DNA from: Megachile rotundata
Taxonomy: Eukaryota > Arthropoda > Insecta > Hymenoptera > Megachilidae
DNA: 64,000 nucleotides
Assembly (NCBI RefSeq): GCF_050947335.1
Contig: NW_027473367.1
Span: 62,001 to 126,000, forward strand
Reading direction: 5' to 3'
Positions 13,707 to 28,569 of this stretch are shown here, in pieces (position 1 is the stretch's first letter; each line of letters opens with the position of its first letter). Below the pieces are notes generated by a model. It ran no database searches. It saw only the letters and a list, made by a program, of their open reading frames with translations, and was not told where the DNA came from. The translations under genes and the position numbers were made by a program.

Positions 13707-16457
13707 CCAATCATACAATCACAATCATACAATCATAATCATACAATCACAATCATACAATCCCAATCATACAATCACAATCATACTATCACAATCATAC
13801 AATCACAATCATACAATCACAATCAAACAATCACAATCATGCAATCACAATCATACATTCAAAATCATGCAATCACAATCATACAATCACAATCATGCAA
13901 TCACAATCATACAATCATAATCATACAATCACAATCATACAATCACAATCGTACAATCACAGTCGTACAATCACAATCGCACAACCACAATCAGACAATC
14001 ACAATCATACAATCACAACCATACAATCACAATCATACAATCACAATCATACAATCACAATCATGCAATCAAAAAATACAATCATAATCATACAATCACA
14101 ATCATACAATCGCAATCATACAATCACAATCATACAATCATAATCATACAATCACAATCATACAATCATAATCATACAATTACAATCATACATCACAATC
14201 ATACAATCACAATCATACAATCGCAATCGTACAATTACAATCTCCCAAATACAATCTCCCAAATACAATCATACAATCGCAATCGTACAATCACAATCAT
14301 ACAATCACAATCATACAATCACAATCATACAATCACAATCATACTATCACAATCATACAATCACAATCATACAATCCCAATCATACATTCAAAATCATGC
14401 AATCACAACCATACAATCACAATCATGCAATCACAATCATACAATCACAATCATACATTCAAAATCATGCAATCACAATCATACAATCACAATCATGCAA
14501 TCACAATCATACAATCACAATCATACAATCACAATCATACAATCACAATCATACAATCACAATCATACAATCACAATCATACAGTCGCAAGCATACAATC
14601 ACATTCATACAATCTCAATCATACAATCTCAATCATACAATCACAATCATACAATCATAATCATACAATTCCAATCATACATCACAATCATACAATCACA
14701 ATCATACAATCACAATCATACAATCACAATCATGCAACCACAATCATACATTCAAAGTCCTACAATCACAATCATACAATCACAATAATGCAATTACAAT
14801 CATACAATCATAATCATACAATCACAATCATGCAATCACAATCATACAATCATAATCATACAATCACAATCATACAATCACAATCGTACAATCACAATCG
14901 TACAATCACAATCGCACAACCACAATCAGACAATCACAATCATACAATCACAATCATACAATCACAATCATACAATCACAATCATACAATCACAATCATA
15001 CAATCACAATCATGCAATCACAATCATACATTCAAAATCATGCAATCACAATCATACAATCACAATCATGCAATCACAATCATACAATCATAATCATACA
15101 ATTACAATCATACATCACAATCATACAATCGCAATCATACAATCGCAATCATACAATTACAATATCCCAAATACAAACTCCCAAATACAATCATACCATC
15201 ACAATCATACAATCACAATCATACAATCACAATCATGCAATCACAATCATACAATCATATTCATACAATCACAATCATACAATCACAATCGTACATTCAC
15301 AATCGTACAATCACAATCGCACAACCACAATCAGACAATCACACTCATACAATCACAATCATACAATCACAATCATACAATCGCAATCATACAATCACAA
15401 TCATGCAATCACAAAAATACAATCATAATCATACAATCACAATCATACAATCGCAATCATACAATCACAATCATACAATCATAATCATACAATCACAATC
15501 ATACAATCATAATCATACAATTACAATCATACATCACAATCATACAATCACAATCATACAATCGCAATCATACAATTACAATCTCCCAAATACAATCTCC
15601 CAAATACAATCATACAATCACAATCATACAATCACAATCATACAATCACAGTCATACAATCACAATCATACAATCACAATCATACAATCGCAAGCATACA
15701 ATCACAATCATACAATCTCAATCATACAATCACAATCATGCAATCACAATCATACAATCATATTCATACAATCACAATCATACAATCACAATCGTACATT
15801 CACAATCGTACAATCACAATCGCACAACCACAATCAGACAATCACACTCATACAATCACAATCATACAATCACAATCATACAATCACAATCATACAATCA
15901 CAATCATACAATCACAATCATACAATCACAATCATACAATCACAATCATACATTAACAATCATGCAATCACAAAAATACAATCATAATCATACAATCACA
16001 ATCATACAATCGCAATCATACAATCACAATCATACAATCATAATCATACAATCACAATCATACAATCATAATCGTACAATTACAATCATACATCACAATC
16101 ATACAATCACAATCATACAATCGCAATCATACAATTACAATCTCCCAAATACAATCTCCCAAATACAATCATACAATCACAATCATACAATCACAATCAT
16201 ACAATCACAATCATACAATCACAATCATACATTCAAAATCATGCAATCACAATCATACAATCACAATCATACAATCACAATCATACAATCGCAAGCATAC
16301 AATCACATTCATACAATCTCAATCATACAATCTCAATCATACAATCACAATCATACAATCATAATCATACAATTACAATCATACATCACAATCATACAAT
16401 CGCAATCATACAATCGCAATCATACAATCACAATCATACAATCGCAATCATACAATT

Positions 16458-16527
16458 ACAATCTGCCAAATACAATCTCCCAAATACAATCTCCCAAATA
16501 CAATCTCCCAAATACAAGCTCCCAAAT
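16458..16527 (+). repeat. Run of five B units, two of them mutated
   Basis: Equivalent of 10225-10294 in the second copy of the large block. The first unit is ACAATCTGCCAAAT and the last ACAAGCTCCCAAAT, so only four intact CCC tracts remain. Neither change is present in the other five-unit runs at 10225 and 25140, so both probably arose after duplication (inference). Confidence 0.95.
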
Positions 16528-18829
16528 ACAATCATACAATCACAATCATACAATCACAATCATACAATCACAATCATGCAATCACAATCATACATTCAAA
16601 ATCATGCAATCACAATCAAACAATCACAATCATGCAATCACAATCATACAATCGCAATCATACAATTACAATTTCCCAAATACAATCTCCCAAATACAAT
16701 CATACGATCACAATCATACAATCACAATCATACAATCACAATCATACAATCACAATCATACAATCACAATCATACAATCGCAATCATACAATTACAATCT
16801 CCCAAATACAATCTCCCAAATACAATCTCCCAAATACAATCATACAATCACAATCATACAACTATAATCATACAATCACAATCATACAATCACAATCATA
16901 CAATCACAATCATACTATCACAATCATACATTCACAATCATACAATCACAATCATACAATCACAATCATGCAATCACAATCATACATTCAAAATCATGCA
17001 CTCACAATCATACAATCACAATCATGCAATCACAATCATACAATCACAATCATGCAATCACAATCATACAATCATAATCATACAATTACAATCATACATC
17101 ACAATCATACAATCACAATCATGCAATCACAATCATACAATCATATTCATACAATCACAATCATACAATCACAATCGTACATTCACAATCGTACAATCAC
17201 AATCGCACAATCACAATCATACAATCACAGTCATACAATCACAATCATACAATCACAATCATACTATCACAATCATACAATCACAATCATACAATCACAA
17301 TCATACAATCACACTCATACAATCACAATCATACAATCACAATCATACAATCACAATCAAAGAATCACAATCATACAATCACAATCACACAATCGCAAGC
17401 ATACAATCACAATCATACAATCTCAATCATACAATCACAATCATGCAATCACAATCATACAATCATATTCATACAATCACAATCATACAATCACAATCGT
17501 ACATTCACAATCGTACAATCACAATCGCACAACCACAATCAGACAATCACACTCATACAATCACAATCATACAATCACAATCATACAATCACAATCATAC
17601 AATCACAATCATACAATCACAATCATGCAATCACAAAAATACAATCATAATCATACAATCACAATCATACAATCGCAATCATATAATCACAATCATACAA
17701 TCATAATCATACAATCACAATCATACAATCATAATCATACAATTACAATCATTCATCACAATCATACAATCACAATCATACGATCGCAATCATACAATTA
17801 CAATCTCCCAAATACAATCTCCCAAATACAATCATACAATCACAATCATACAATCACAATCATACAATCACAGTCATACAATCACAATCATACAATCACA
17901 ATCATACAATCGCAAGCATACAATCACAATCATACAATCTCAATCATACAATCACAATCATGCAATCACAATCATACAATCATATTCATACAATCACAAT
18001 CATACAATCACAATCGTACATTCACAATCGTACAATCACAATCGCACAACCACAATCAGACAATCACACTCATACAATCACAATCATACAATCACAATCA
18101 TACAATCACAATCATACAGTCACAATCATACAATCACAATCATGCAATCACAAAAATACAATCATAATCATACAATCACAATCATACAATCGCAATCATA
18201 CAATCACAATCATACAATCATAATCATACAATCACAATCATACAATCATAATCATACAATTACAATCATACATCACAATCATACAAACACAATCATACAA
18301 TCGCAATCATACAATTACAATCTCCCAAATACAATCTCCCAAATACAATCATACAATCACAATCATACAATCACAATCATACAATCACAATCATACATTC
18401 AAAATCATGCAATCACAATCATACAATCACAATCCTACAATCACAATCATACAATCGCAAGCATACAATCACATTCATACAATCTCAATCATACAATCAC
18501 AATCATACAATCATAATCATACAATTGCAATCATACATCACAATCATACAATCGCAATCATACAATCGCAATCATACAATCACAATCATACAATCACAAT
18601 CATACAATCACAATCATACAATCGCAAGCATACAATCACAATCATACAATCTCAATCATACAATCTCAATCATACAATCACAATCATACAATCATAATCA
18701 TACAATTACAATCATACATCACAATCATACAATCACAATCATACAATCGCAATCATACAATCACAATCATACAGTCGCAATCATACAATTGCAATCTCCC
18801 AAATACAATCTCCCAAATACAATCATACA

Positions 18830-20730
18830 ATCACAATCATACAATCACAATCATACAATCACAATCATACAATCGAACTCATACAATCGCAATCATACAA
18901 TCACAATCATACAATCGCAATCATACAATTACAATCTCCCAAATACAATCTCCCAAATACAATCATACAATCACAATCATACAATCACAATCGTACAATC
19001 ACAATCATACAATCACAATCATACAATCACAATCATACTATCACAATCATACAATCACAATCATACAATCACAATCATACAATCACAATCATACATTCAA
19101 AATCATGCAATCACAACCATACAATCACAATCATACAATCACAATCATACAATCACAATCATACAATCACAATCATACAATCGCAAGCATACAATCACAA
19201 TCATACAATCACAATCATACAATCACAATCATGCAATCACAAAAATACAATCATAATCATACAATCACAATCATACAATCGCAATCATACAATCACAATC
19301 GTACAATCATAATCATACAATCACAATCATACAATCATAATCATACAATTACAATCATACATCACAATCATACAATCACAATCATACAATCGCAATCATA
19401 CAATTACAATCTCCCAAATACAATCTCCTAAATACAATCATACAATCACAATCATACAATCACAATCATACAATCACAATCATACAATCACAATCATACA
19501 TTCAAAATCATGCAATCACAATCATACAATCACAATCATACAATCACAATCATACAATCGCAAGCATACAATCACTTTCATACAATCTCAATCATACAAT
19601 CTCAATCATACAATCACAATCATACAATCACAGTCATACAATTACAATCACACATCACAATCATACAATCGCAATCATACAATCGCAATCATACAATCAC
19701 AATCATACAATCGCAATCATACAATTACAATCTCCCAAATACAATCTCCCAAATACAATCTCCCAAATACAATCATACAATCACAATCATACAATCACAA
19801 TCATACAATCACAATCATACAATCGCATTCATACAATCGCAATCATACAATCACAATCATACAATCGCAATCATACAATTACAATCTCCCAAATACAATC
19901 TCCCAAATACAATCTCCCAAATACAATCATACAATCACAATCATACAATTATAATCATACAATCACAATCATACAATCACAATCATACAATCACAATCAT
20001 ACTATCACAATCATACAATCACAATCATACAATCACAATCATGCAATCACAATCATGCAATCACAATCATACATTCAAAATCATGCACTCACAATCATAC
20101 AATCACAATCATGCAATCACAATCATACAATCATAATCATACAATCACAATCGTACAATCACAATCGTACAATCACAATCGTACAATCACAATCGCACAA
20201 CCACAATCAGACAATCACAATCATACAATCACAATCATACAATCACAATCATACAATCACAATCATACAATCACAATCATACAATCGAACTCATACAATC
20301 GCAATCATACAATCACAATCATACAATCGCAATCATACAATTACAATCTCCCAAATACAATCTCCCAAATACAATCATACAATCACAATCATACAATCAC
20401 AATCGTACAATCACAATCATACAATCACAATCATACAATCACAATCATACTATCACAATCATACAATCACAATCATACAATCACAATCATACAATCACAA
20501 TCATACATTCAAAATCATGCAATCACAACCATACAATCACAATCATACAATCACAATCATACAATCACAATCATACAATCACAATCATACAATCGCAAGC
20601 ATACAATCACAATCATACAATCACAATCATACAATCACAATCATGCAATCACAAAAATACAATCATAATCATACAATCACAATCATACAATCGCAATCAT
20701 ACAATCACAATCGTACAATCATAATCATAC
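18830..20730 (+). repeat. 1.41-kb-spaced duplicated segment pair
   Basis: About 18830-19315 recurs at about 20240-20725. ACAATCGAACTCAT at 18869 matches 20281, and the ATG unit before an ACCATAC tract at 19105 matches 20517; both offsets are 1412 bp. The DNA between has B runs near 19.4, 19.7 and 19.9 kb, an ACAATCACTTTCAT unit near 19.57 kb and a CTCCTAAAT change in one B unit (about 19430), which I saw only there. Confidence 0.75.
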
Positions 20731-20779
20731 AATCACAATCATACTATCACAATCATACAATCACAATCATACAATCACA

Positions 20780-21800
20780 ATCATACAATCACAATCATGC
20801 AATCACAACCATACATTCAAAATCATGCACTCACAATCATACAATCACAATCATGCAATCACAATCATACAATCATAATCATACAATCACAATCGTACAA
20901 TCACAATCGTACAATCACAATCGTACAATCACAATCGCACAACCACAATCAGACAATCACAATCATACAATCACAATCATACAATCACAATCATACAATC
21001 ACAATCATACATTCAAAATCATGCAATCACAACCATACAATCACAATCATACAATCACAATCATACAATCACAATCATACAATCACAATCATACAATCGC
21101 AAGCATACAATCACAATCATACAATCACAATCATACAATCACAATCATGCAATCACAAAAATACAATCATAATCATACAATCACAATCATACAATCGCAA
21201 TCATACAATCACAATCGTACAATCATAATCATACAATCACAATCATACTATCACAATCATACAATCACAATCATACAATCACAATCATACAATCACAATC
21301 GAACAATCACAATCATACAATCACAATCATACAATCACAATCATACTATCACAATCATACAATCACAATCATACAATCACAATCATACAGTCACAATCAT
21401 ACATTCAAAATCATGCAATCACAACCATACAATCACAATCATACAATCACAATCATACAATCACAATCATACAATCACAATCATACAATCGCAAGCATAC
21501 AATCACAATCATACAATCACAATCATACAATCACAATCATGCAATCACAAAAATACAATCACAATCATACAATCACAATCATACATTCAAAATCATGCAA
21601 TCACAACCATACAATCACAATCATACAATCACAATCATACAATCACAATCATACAATCACAATCATACAATCGCAAGCATACAATCACAATCATACAATC
21701 ACAATCATACAATCACAATCATGCAATCACAAAAATACAATCATAATCATACAATCACAATCATACAATCGCAATCATACAATCACAATCGTACAATCAT
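20780..21800 (+). repeat. Local multi-copy block headed by GCAATCACAACCAT
   Basis: The ATG-bearing unit GCAATCACAACCAT occurs at 21021, 21413 and 21595; the spacings are 392 bp (28 units) and 182 bp (13 units). Each is followed by canonical units, ACAATCGCAAGCAT and then GCAATCACAAAAAT. This is a compact example of duplication in whole 14-bp steps. Confidence 0.8.
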
Positions 21801-22930
21801 AATCATACAATCACAATCATACAATCATAATCATACAATTACAATCATACATCACAATCATACAATCACAATCATACAATCGCAATCATACAATTACAAT
21901 CTCCCAAATACAATCTCCCAAATACAATCATACAATCACAATCATACAATCACAATCATACAATCACAATCATACATTCAAAATCATGCAATCACAATCA
22001 TACAATCACAATCATACAATCACAATCATACAATCGCAAGCATACAATCACATTCATACAATCTCAATCATACAATCTCAATCATACAATCACAATCATA
22101 CAATCATAATCATACAATTACAATCATACATCACAATCATACAATCGCAATCATACAATCGCAATCATACAATCACAATCATACAATCGCAATCATACAA
22201 TTACAATCTCCCAAATACAATCTCCCAAATACAATCTCCCAAATACAATCATACAATCACAATCATACAATCACAATCATACAATCACAATCATACAATC
22301 GCATTCATACAATCGCAATCATACAATCACAATCATACAATCGCAATCATACAATTACAATCTCCCAAATACAATCTCCCAAATACAATCTCCCAAATAC
22401 AATCATACAATCACAATCATACAATTATAATCATACAATCACAATCATACAATCACAATCATACAATCACAATCATACTATCACAATCATACAATCACAA
22501 TCATACAATCACAATCATACAATCACAATCATGCAATCACAATCATACATTCAAAATCATGCACTCACAATCATACAATCACAATCATGCAATCACAATC
22601 ATACAATCATAATCATACAATCACAATCATACAATCACAATCGTACAATCACAATCGTACAATCACAATCGCACAACCACAATCAGACAATCACAATCAT
22701 ACAATCACAATCATACAATCACAATCATACAATCACAATCTTACAATCACAATCATACAATCACAATCATACAATCACAATCAGGCAATCACAATCATAC
22801 ATTCAAAATCATGCAATCACAATCATACAATCACAATCATGCAATCACAATCATACAATCATAATCATACAATTACAATCATACATCACAATCATACAAT
22901 CACAATCATGCAATCACAATCACACAATCA
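21660..22930 (+). repeat. 1.25-kb block repeated 5.45 kb downstream, copy 1
   Basis: Repeated at about 27120-28400. Landmarks 21721 and 27173 and 21986 and 27438 give offset 5452; 22587 and 28053 give 5466, one extra unit in copy 2 near 27.74 kb. Copy 2 differs by ACAATCACAATCATCC (one C for A) near 27145. The right boundary is at the 15-bp unit 22938-22952, which copy 2 lacks. Confidence 0.8.
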
Positions 22931-23722
22931 TATTCATACAAATCACAATCATACAATCACAATCGTACATTCACAATCGTACAATCACAATCGCACAATC
23001 ACAATCATACAATCACAGTCATACAATCACAATCATACAATTACAATCTCCCAAATACAATCTCCCAAATACAATCTCCCAAATACAATCATACAATCAC
23101 AATCATACAATTATAATCATACAATCACAATCATACAATCACAATCATACAATCACAATCATACTATCACAATCATACAATCACAATCATACAATCACAA
23201 TCATACAATCACAATCATGCAATCACAATCATACATTCAAAATCATGCACTCACAATCATACAATCACAATCATGCAATCACAATCATACAATCATAATC
23301 ATACAATCACAATCATACAATCACAATCGTACAATCACAATCGTACAATCACAATCGCACAACCACAATCAGACAATCACAATCATACAATCACAATCAT
23401 ACAATCACAATCATACAATCACAATCATACAATCACAATCATACAATCACAATCATACAATCACAATCAGGCAATCACAATCATACATTCAAAATCATGC
23501 AATCACAATCATACAATCACAATCATGCAATCACAATCATACAATCATAATCATACAATTACAATCATACATCACAATCATACAATCACAATCATGCAAT
23601 CACAATCACACAATCATATTCATACAAATCACAATCATACAATCACAATCGTACATTCACAATCGTACAATCACAATCGCACAATCACAATCATACAATC
23701 ACAGTCATACAATCACAATCAT
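22351..23722 (+). repeat. 686-bp near-perfect tandem duplication
   Basis: Copy 1 is about 22351-23036 and copy 2 23037-23722, each starting at an ACAATT half-unit before three B units. The offset is 686 bp, 49 units of 14. Shared rare features include the 15-bp unit ACAAATCACAATCAT (22938 and 23624), the CAGGCAATC junction (about 22787 and 23473) and ACAATCACAGTCAT. The one difference I noticed is ACAATCACAATCTT near 22742 in copy 1. So few differences between copies of variable DNA suggest a recent event (inference). Confidence 0.9.
22938..22952 (+). repeat. 15-bp phase-shifting unit
   Basis: ACAAATCACAATCAT has one extra A and shifts the array by +1. Its only other copy that I found is 23624-23638, made by the 686-bp duplication. 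Confidence 0.95.
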
Positions 23723-24643
23723 ACAATCACAATCATACTATCACAATAATACAATCACAATCATACAATCACAATCATACAATCACACTCATACAATCAC
23801 AATCATACAATCACAATCATACAATCACAATCAAAGAATCACAATCATACAATCACAATCATACAATCGCAAGCATACAATCACAATCATACAATCTCAA
23901 TCATACAATCACAATCATGCAATCACAATCATACAATCATATTCATACAATCACAATCATACAATCACAATCGTACATTCACAATCGTACAATCACAATC
24001 GCACAACCACAATCAGACAATCACACTCATACAATCACAATCATACAATCACAATCATACAATCACAATCATACAATCACAATCATACAATCACAATCAT
24101 GCAATCACAAAAATACAATCATAATCATACAATCACAATCATACAATCGCAATCATATAATCACAATCATACAATCATAATCATACAATCACAATCATAC
24201 AATCATAATCATACAATTACAATCATTCATCACAATCATACAATCACAATCATACGATCGCAATCATACAATTACAATCTCCCAAATACAATCTCCCAAA
24301 TACAATCATACAATCACAATCATACAATCACAATCATACAATCACAGTCATACAATCACAATCATACAATCACAATCATACAATCGCAAGCATACAATCA
24401 CAATCATACAATCTCAATCATACAATCACAATCATGCAATCACAATCATACAATCATATTCATACAATCACAATCATACAATCACAATCGTACATTCACA
24501 ATCGTACAATCACAATCGCACAACCACAATCAGACAATCACACTCATACAATCACAATCATACAATCACAATCATACAATCACAATCATACAATCACAAT
24601 CATACAATCACAATCATACAATCACAATCATACATTAACAATC
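23722..24643 (+). repeat. Copy of the 17.25-18.15 kb region
   Basis: The PvuI unit at 24255 matches 17781 and the ATG at 24434 matches 17960, both at offset 6474 bp. Both stretches share ACTATCACAATA/CAT, ACAATCACACTCAT, an AAAGAATCAC junction and the CATTCATCACAATC junction. The segment ends at ACATTAACAATCAT just before 24644, where similarity switches to 15962 onward. The block is therefore chimeric. Confidence 0.75.
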
Positions 24644-26861
24644 ATGCAATCACAAAAATACAATCATAATCATACAATCACAATCATACAATCGCAATCA
24701 TACAATCACAATCATACAATCATAATCATACAATCACAATCATACAATCATAATCGTACAATTACAATCATACATCACAATCATACAATCACAATCATAC
24801 AATCGCAATCATACAATTACAATCTCCCAAATACAATCTCCCAAATACAATCATACAATCACAATCATACAATCACAATCATACAATCACAATCATACAA
24901 TCACAATCATACATTCAAAATCATGCAATCACAATCATACAATCACAATCGTACAATCACAATCATACAATCGCAAGCATACAATCACATTCATACAATC
25001 TCAATCATACAATCTCAATCATACAATCACAATCATACAATCATAATCATACAATTACAATCATACATCACAATCATACAATCGCAATCATACAATCGCA
25101 ATCATACAATCACAATCATACAATCGCAATCATACAATTACAATCTCCCAAATACAATCTCCCAAATACAATCTCCCAAATACAATCTCCCAAATACAAT
25201 CTCCCAAATACAATCATACAATCACAATCATACAATCACAATCATACAATCACAATCATGCAATCACAATCATACATTCAAAATCATGCAATCACAATCA
25301 AACAATCACAATCATGCAATCACAATCATACAATCGCAATCATACAATTACAATTTCCCAAATACAATCTCTCAAATACAATCATACGATCACAATCATA
25401 CAATCACAATCATACAATCACAATCATACAATCACAATCATACAATCACAATCATACAATCGCAATCATACAATTACAATCTCCCAAATACAATCTCCCA
25501 AATACAATCTCCCAAATACAATCATACAATCACAATCATACAACTATAATCATACAATCACAATCATACAATCACAATCATACAATCACAATCATACTAT
25601 CACAATCATACATTCACAATCATACAATCACAATCATACAATCACAATCATGCAATCACAATCATACATTCAAAATCATGCACTCACAATCATACAATCA
25701 CAATCATGCAATCACAATCATACAATCATAATCATACAATCACAATCATACAATCACAATCGTACAATCACAATCGTACAATCACAATCGCACAACCACA
25801 ATCAGACAATCACAATCATACAATCACAATCATACAATCACAATCATACAATCACAATCATACAATCACAATCATACAATCACAATCATACAATCACAAT
25901 CATGCAATCACAATCATACATTCAAAATCATGCAATCACAATCATACAATCACAATCATGCAATCACAATCATACAATCATAATCATACAATTACAATCA
26001 TACATCACAATCATACAATCACAATCATGCAATCACAATCATACAATCATATTCATACAATCACAATCATACAATCACAATCGTACATTCACAATCGTAC
26101 AATCACAATCGCACAATCACAATCATACAATCACAGTCATACAATCACAATCATACAATCACAATCATACTATCACAATCATACAATCACAATCATACAA
26201 TCACAATCATACAATCACACTCATACAATCACAATCATACAATCACAATCATACAATCCCAATCAAAGAATCACAATCATACAATCACAATCACACAATC
26301 GCAAGCATACAATCACAATCATACAACCTCAATCATACAATCACAATCATGCAATCACAATCATACAATCATATTCATACAATCACAATCATACAATCAC
26401 AATCGTACATTCACAATCGTACAATCACAATCGCACAACCACAATCAGACAATCACACTCATACAATCACAATCATACAATCACAATCATACAATCACAA
26501 TCATACAATCACAATCATACAATCACAATCATGCAATCACAAAAATACAATCATAATCATACAATCACAATCATACAATCGCAATCATATAATCACAATC
26601 ATACAATCATAATCATACAATCACAATCATACAATCATAATCATACAATTACAATCATTCATCACAATCATACAATCACAATCATACGATCGCAATCATA
26701 CAATTACAATCTCCCAAATACAATCTCCCAAATACAATCATACAATCACAATCATACAATCACAATCATACAATCACAGTCATACAATCACAATCATACA
26801 ATCACAATCATACAATCGCAAGCATACAATCACAATCATACAATCTCAATCATACAATCAC
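24644..26861 (+). repeat. Copy of the 15.96-17.95 kb region with a 224-bp insertion
   Basis: Offset from the 15.96-kb region is 8682 bp on the left (15962 to 24644, 16576 to 25258) and about 8906 bp on the right (17625 to 26531). The 224-bp difference is exactly 16 units and falls near 25.7-25.95 kb, where this copy has an extra run of units ending in CGT, CGC and CAG. The copies part at about 17955 and 26861. Confidence 0.8.
25140..25209 (+). repeat. Run of five C-rich B units
   Basis: Five ACAATCTCCCAAAT units between ACAATT and ACAATCAT, equivalent to 16458-16527 at an offset of 8682 bp but without the two substitutions seen there. Confidence 0.95.
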
Positions 26862-26919
26862 AATCATACAATCACAATCATACAATCACAATCATACAAT
26901 CACAATCATACAATCGCAA

Positions 26920-27345
26920 GCATACAATCACAATCATCCAATCACAATCATACAATCACAATCATGCAATCACAAAAATACAATCATAATCATACAATCA
27001 CAATCATACAATCGCAATCATACAATCACAATCGTACAATCATAATCATACAATCACAATCATACAATCATAATCATACAATTACAATCATACATCACAA
27101 TCATACAATCACAATCATACAATCGCAAGCATACAATCACAATCATCCAATCACAATCATACAATCACAATCATGCAATCACAAAAATACAATCATAATC
27201 ATACAATCACAATCATACAATCGCAATCATACAATCACAATCGTACAATCATAATCATACAATCACAATCATACAATCATAATCATACAATTACAATCAT
27301 ACATCACAATCATACAATCACAATCATACAATCGCAATCATACAA
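26920..27345 (+). repeat. 209-bp tandem pair
   Basis: The ATG-bearing GCAATCACAAAAAT unit at 26964 recurs at 27173. The 209-bp offset is fifteen 14-bp units minus one base, because the repeated block holds one 13-bp ACATCACAATCAT unit. Both copies carry the CATCCAATCAC substitution. Confidence 0.8.
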
Positions 27346-28400
27346 TTACAATCTCCCAAATACAATCTCCCAAATACAATCATACAATCACAATCATACA
27401 ATCACAATCATACAATCACAATCATACATTCAAAATCATGCAATCACAATCATACAATCACAATCATACAATCACAATCATACAATCGCAAGCATACAAT
27501 CACATTCATACAATCTCAATCATACAATCTCAATCATACAATCACAATCATACAATCATAATCATACAATTACAATCATACATCACAATCGTACAATCGC
27601 AATCATACAATCGCAATCATACAATCACAATCATACAATCGCAATCATACAATTACAATCTCCCAAATACAATCTCCCAAATACAATCTCCCAAATACAA
27701 TCATACAATCACAATCATACAATCACAATCATACAATCACAATCATACAATCACAATCATACAATCGCATTCATACAATCGCAATCATACAATCACAATC
27801 ATACAATCGCAATCATACAATTACAATCTCCCAAATACAATCTCCCAAATACAATCTCCCAAATACAATCATACAATCACAATCATACAATTATAATCAT
27901 ACAATCACAATCATACAATCACAATCATACAATCACAATCATACTATCACAATCATACAATCACAATCATACAATCACAATCATACAATCACAATCATGC
28001 AATCACAATCATACATTCAAAATCATGCACTCACAATCATACAATCACAATCATGCAATCACAATCATACAATCATAATCATACAATCACAATCATACAA
28101 TCACAATCGTACAATCACAATCGTACAATCACAATCGCACAACCACAATCAGACAATCACAATCATACAATCACAATCATACAATCACAATCATACAATC
28201 ACAATCATACAATCACAATCATACAATCACAATCATACAATCACAATCATGCAATCACAATCATACATTCAAAATCATGCAATCACAATCATACAATCAC
28301 AATCATGCAATCACAATCATACAATCATAATCATACAATTACAATCATACATCACAATCATACAATCACAATCATGCAATCACAATCACACAATCATATT
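27120..28400 (+). repeat. 1.25-kb block, copy 2
   Basis: Second copy of 21660-22930 at offset 5452-5466 bp. At about 28400 it leaves the match: it has a normal 14-bp unit after ACAATCATATTCAT where copy 1 has the 15-bp unit. An ACAATCACCATCGT unit near 28.42 kb is a private change. Confidence 0.8.
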
Positions 28401-28569
28401 CATACAATCACAATCGTACAATCACCATCGTACAATCACAATCGCACAACCACAATCAGACAATCACAATCATACAATCACAATCATACAATCACAATCA
28501 TACAATCACAATCATACAATCACAATCATACAATCACAATCATACAATCACAATCATACAATCACAATC

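Larger units (their letters stand above)
12180..14950 (+). repeat. 1.39-kb higher-order tandem pair
   Basis: Copy 1 is about 12180-13575 and copy 2 about 13576-14950. Landmarks match at 12441 and 13839 (offset 1398), 12681 and 14065 (1384), 13013 and 14397 (1384), and the ATG at 13405 and 14788 (1383). The steps are one 14-bp unit and one 13-bp unit. Both copies begin at the rare unit ACAATCACAATCCT and contain a 13-bp unit GCAATCAAAAAAT, an ACATTCAAAGTCCT unit and an AATAATGCAATTAC junction. A third, more diverged relative is 7.5-8.9 kb. The pair bridges the two copies of the ~4.8-kb block. Confidence 0.85.
13636..18482 (+). repeat. ~4.8-kb higher-order block, copy 2
   Basis: Second copy of 7480-12236 (offset 6150-6246 bp). 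It carries a ~69-bp addition in the 16.3-16.4 kb region and a changed five-unit B run (16458-16527). ACATTAACAATCAT just before 15962 is absent from copy 1 but present just before 24644, so this region was itself the source or target of a later 8.68-kb-offset duplication. Confidence 0.85.
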
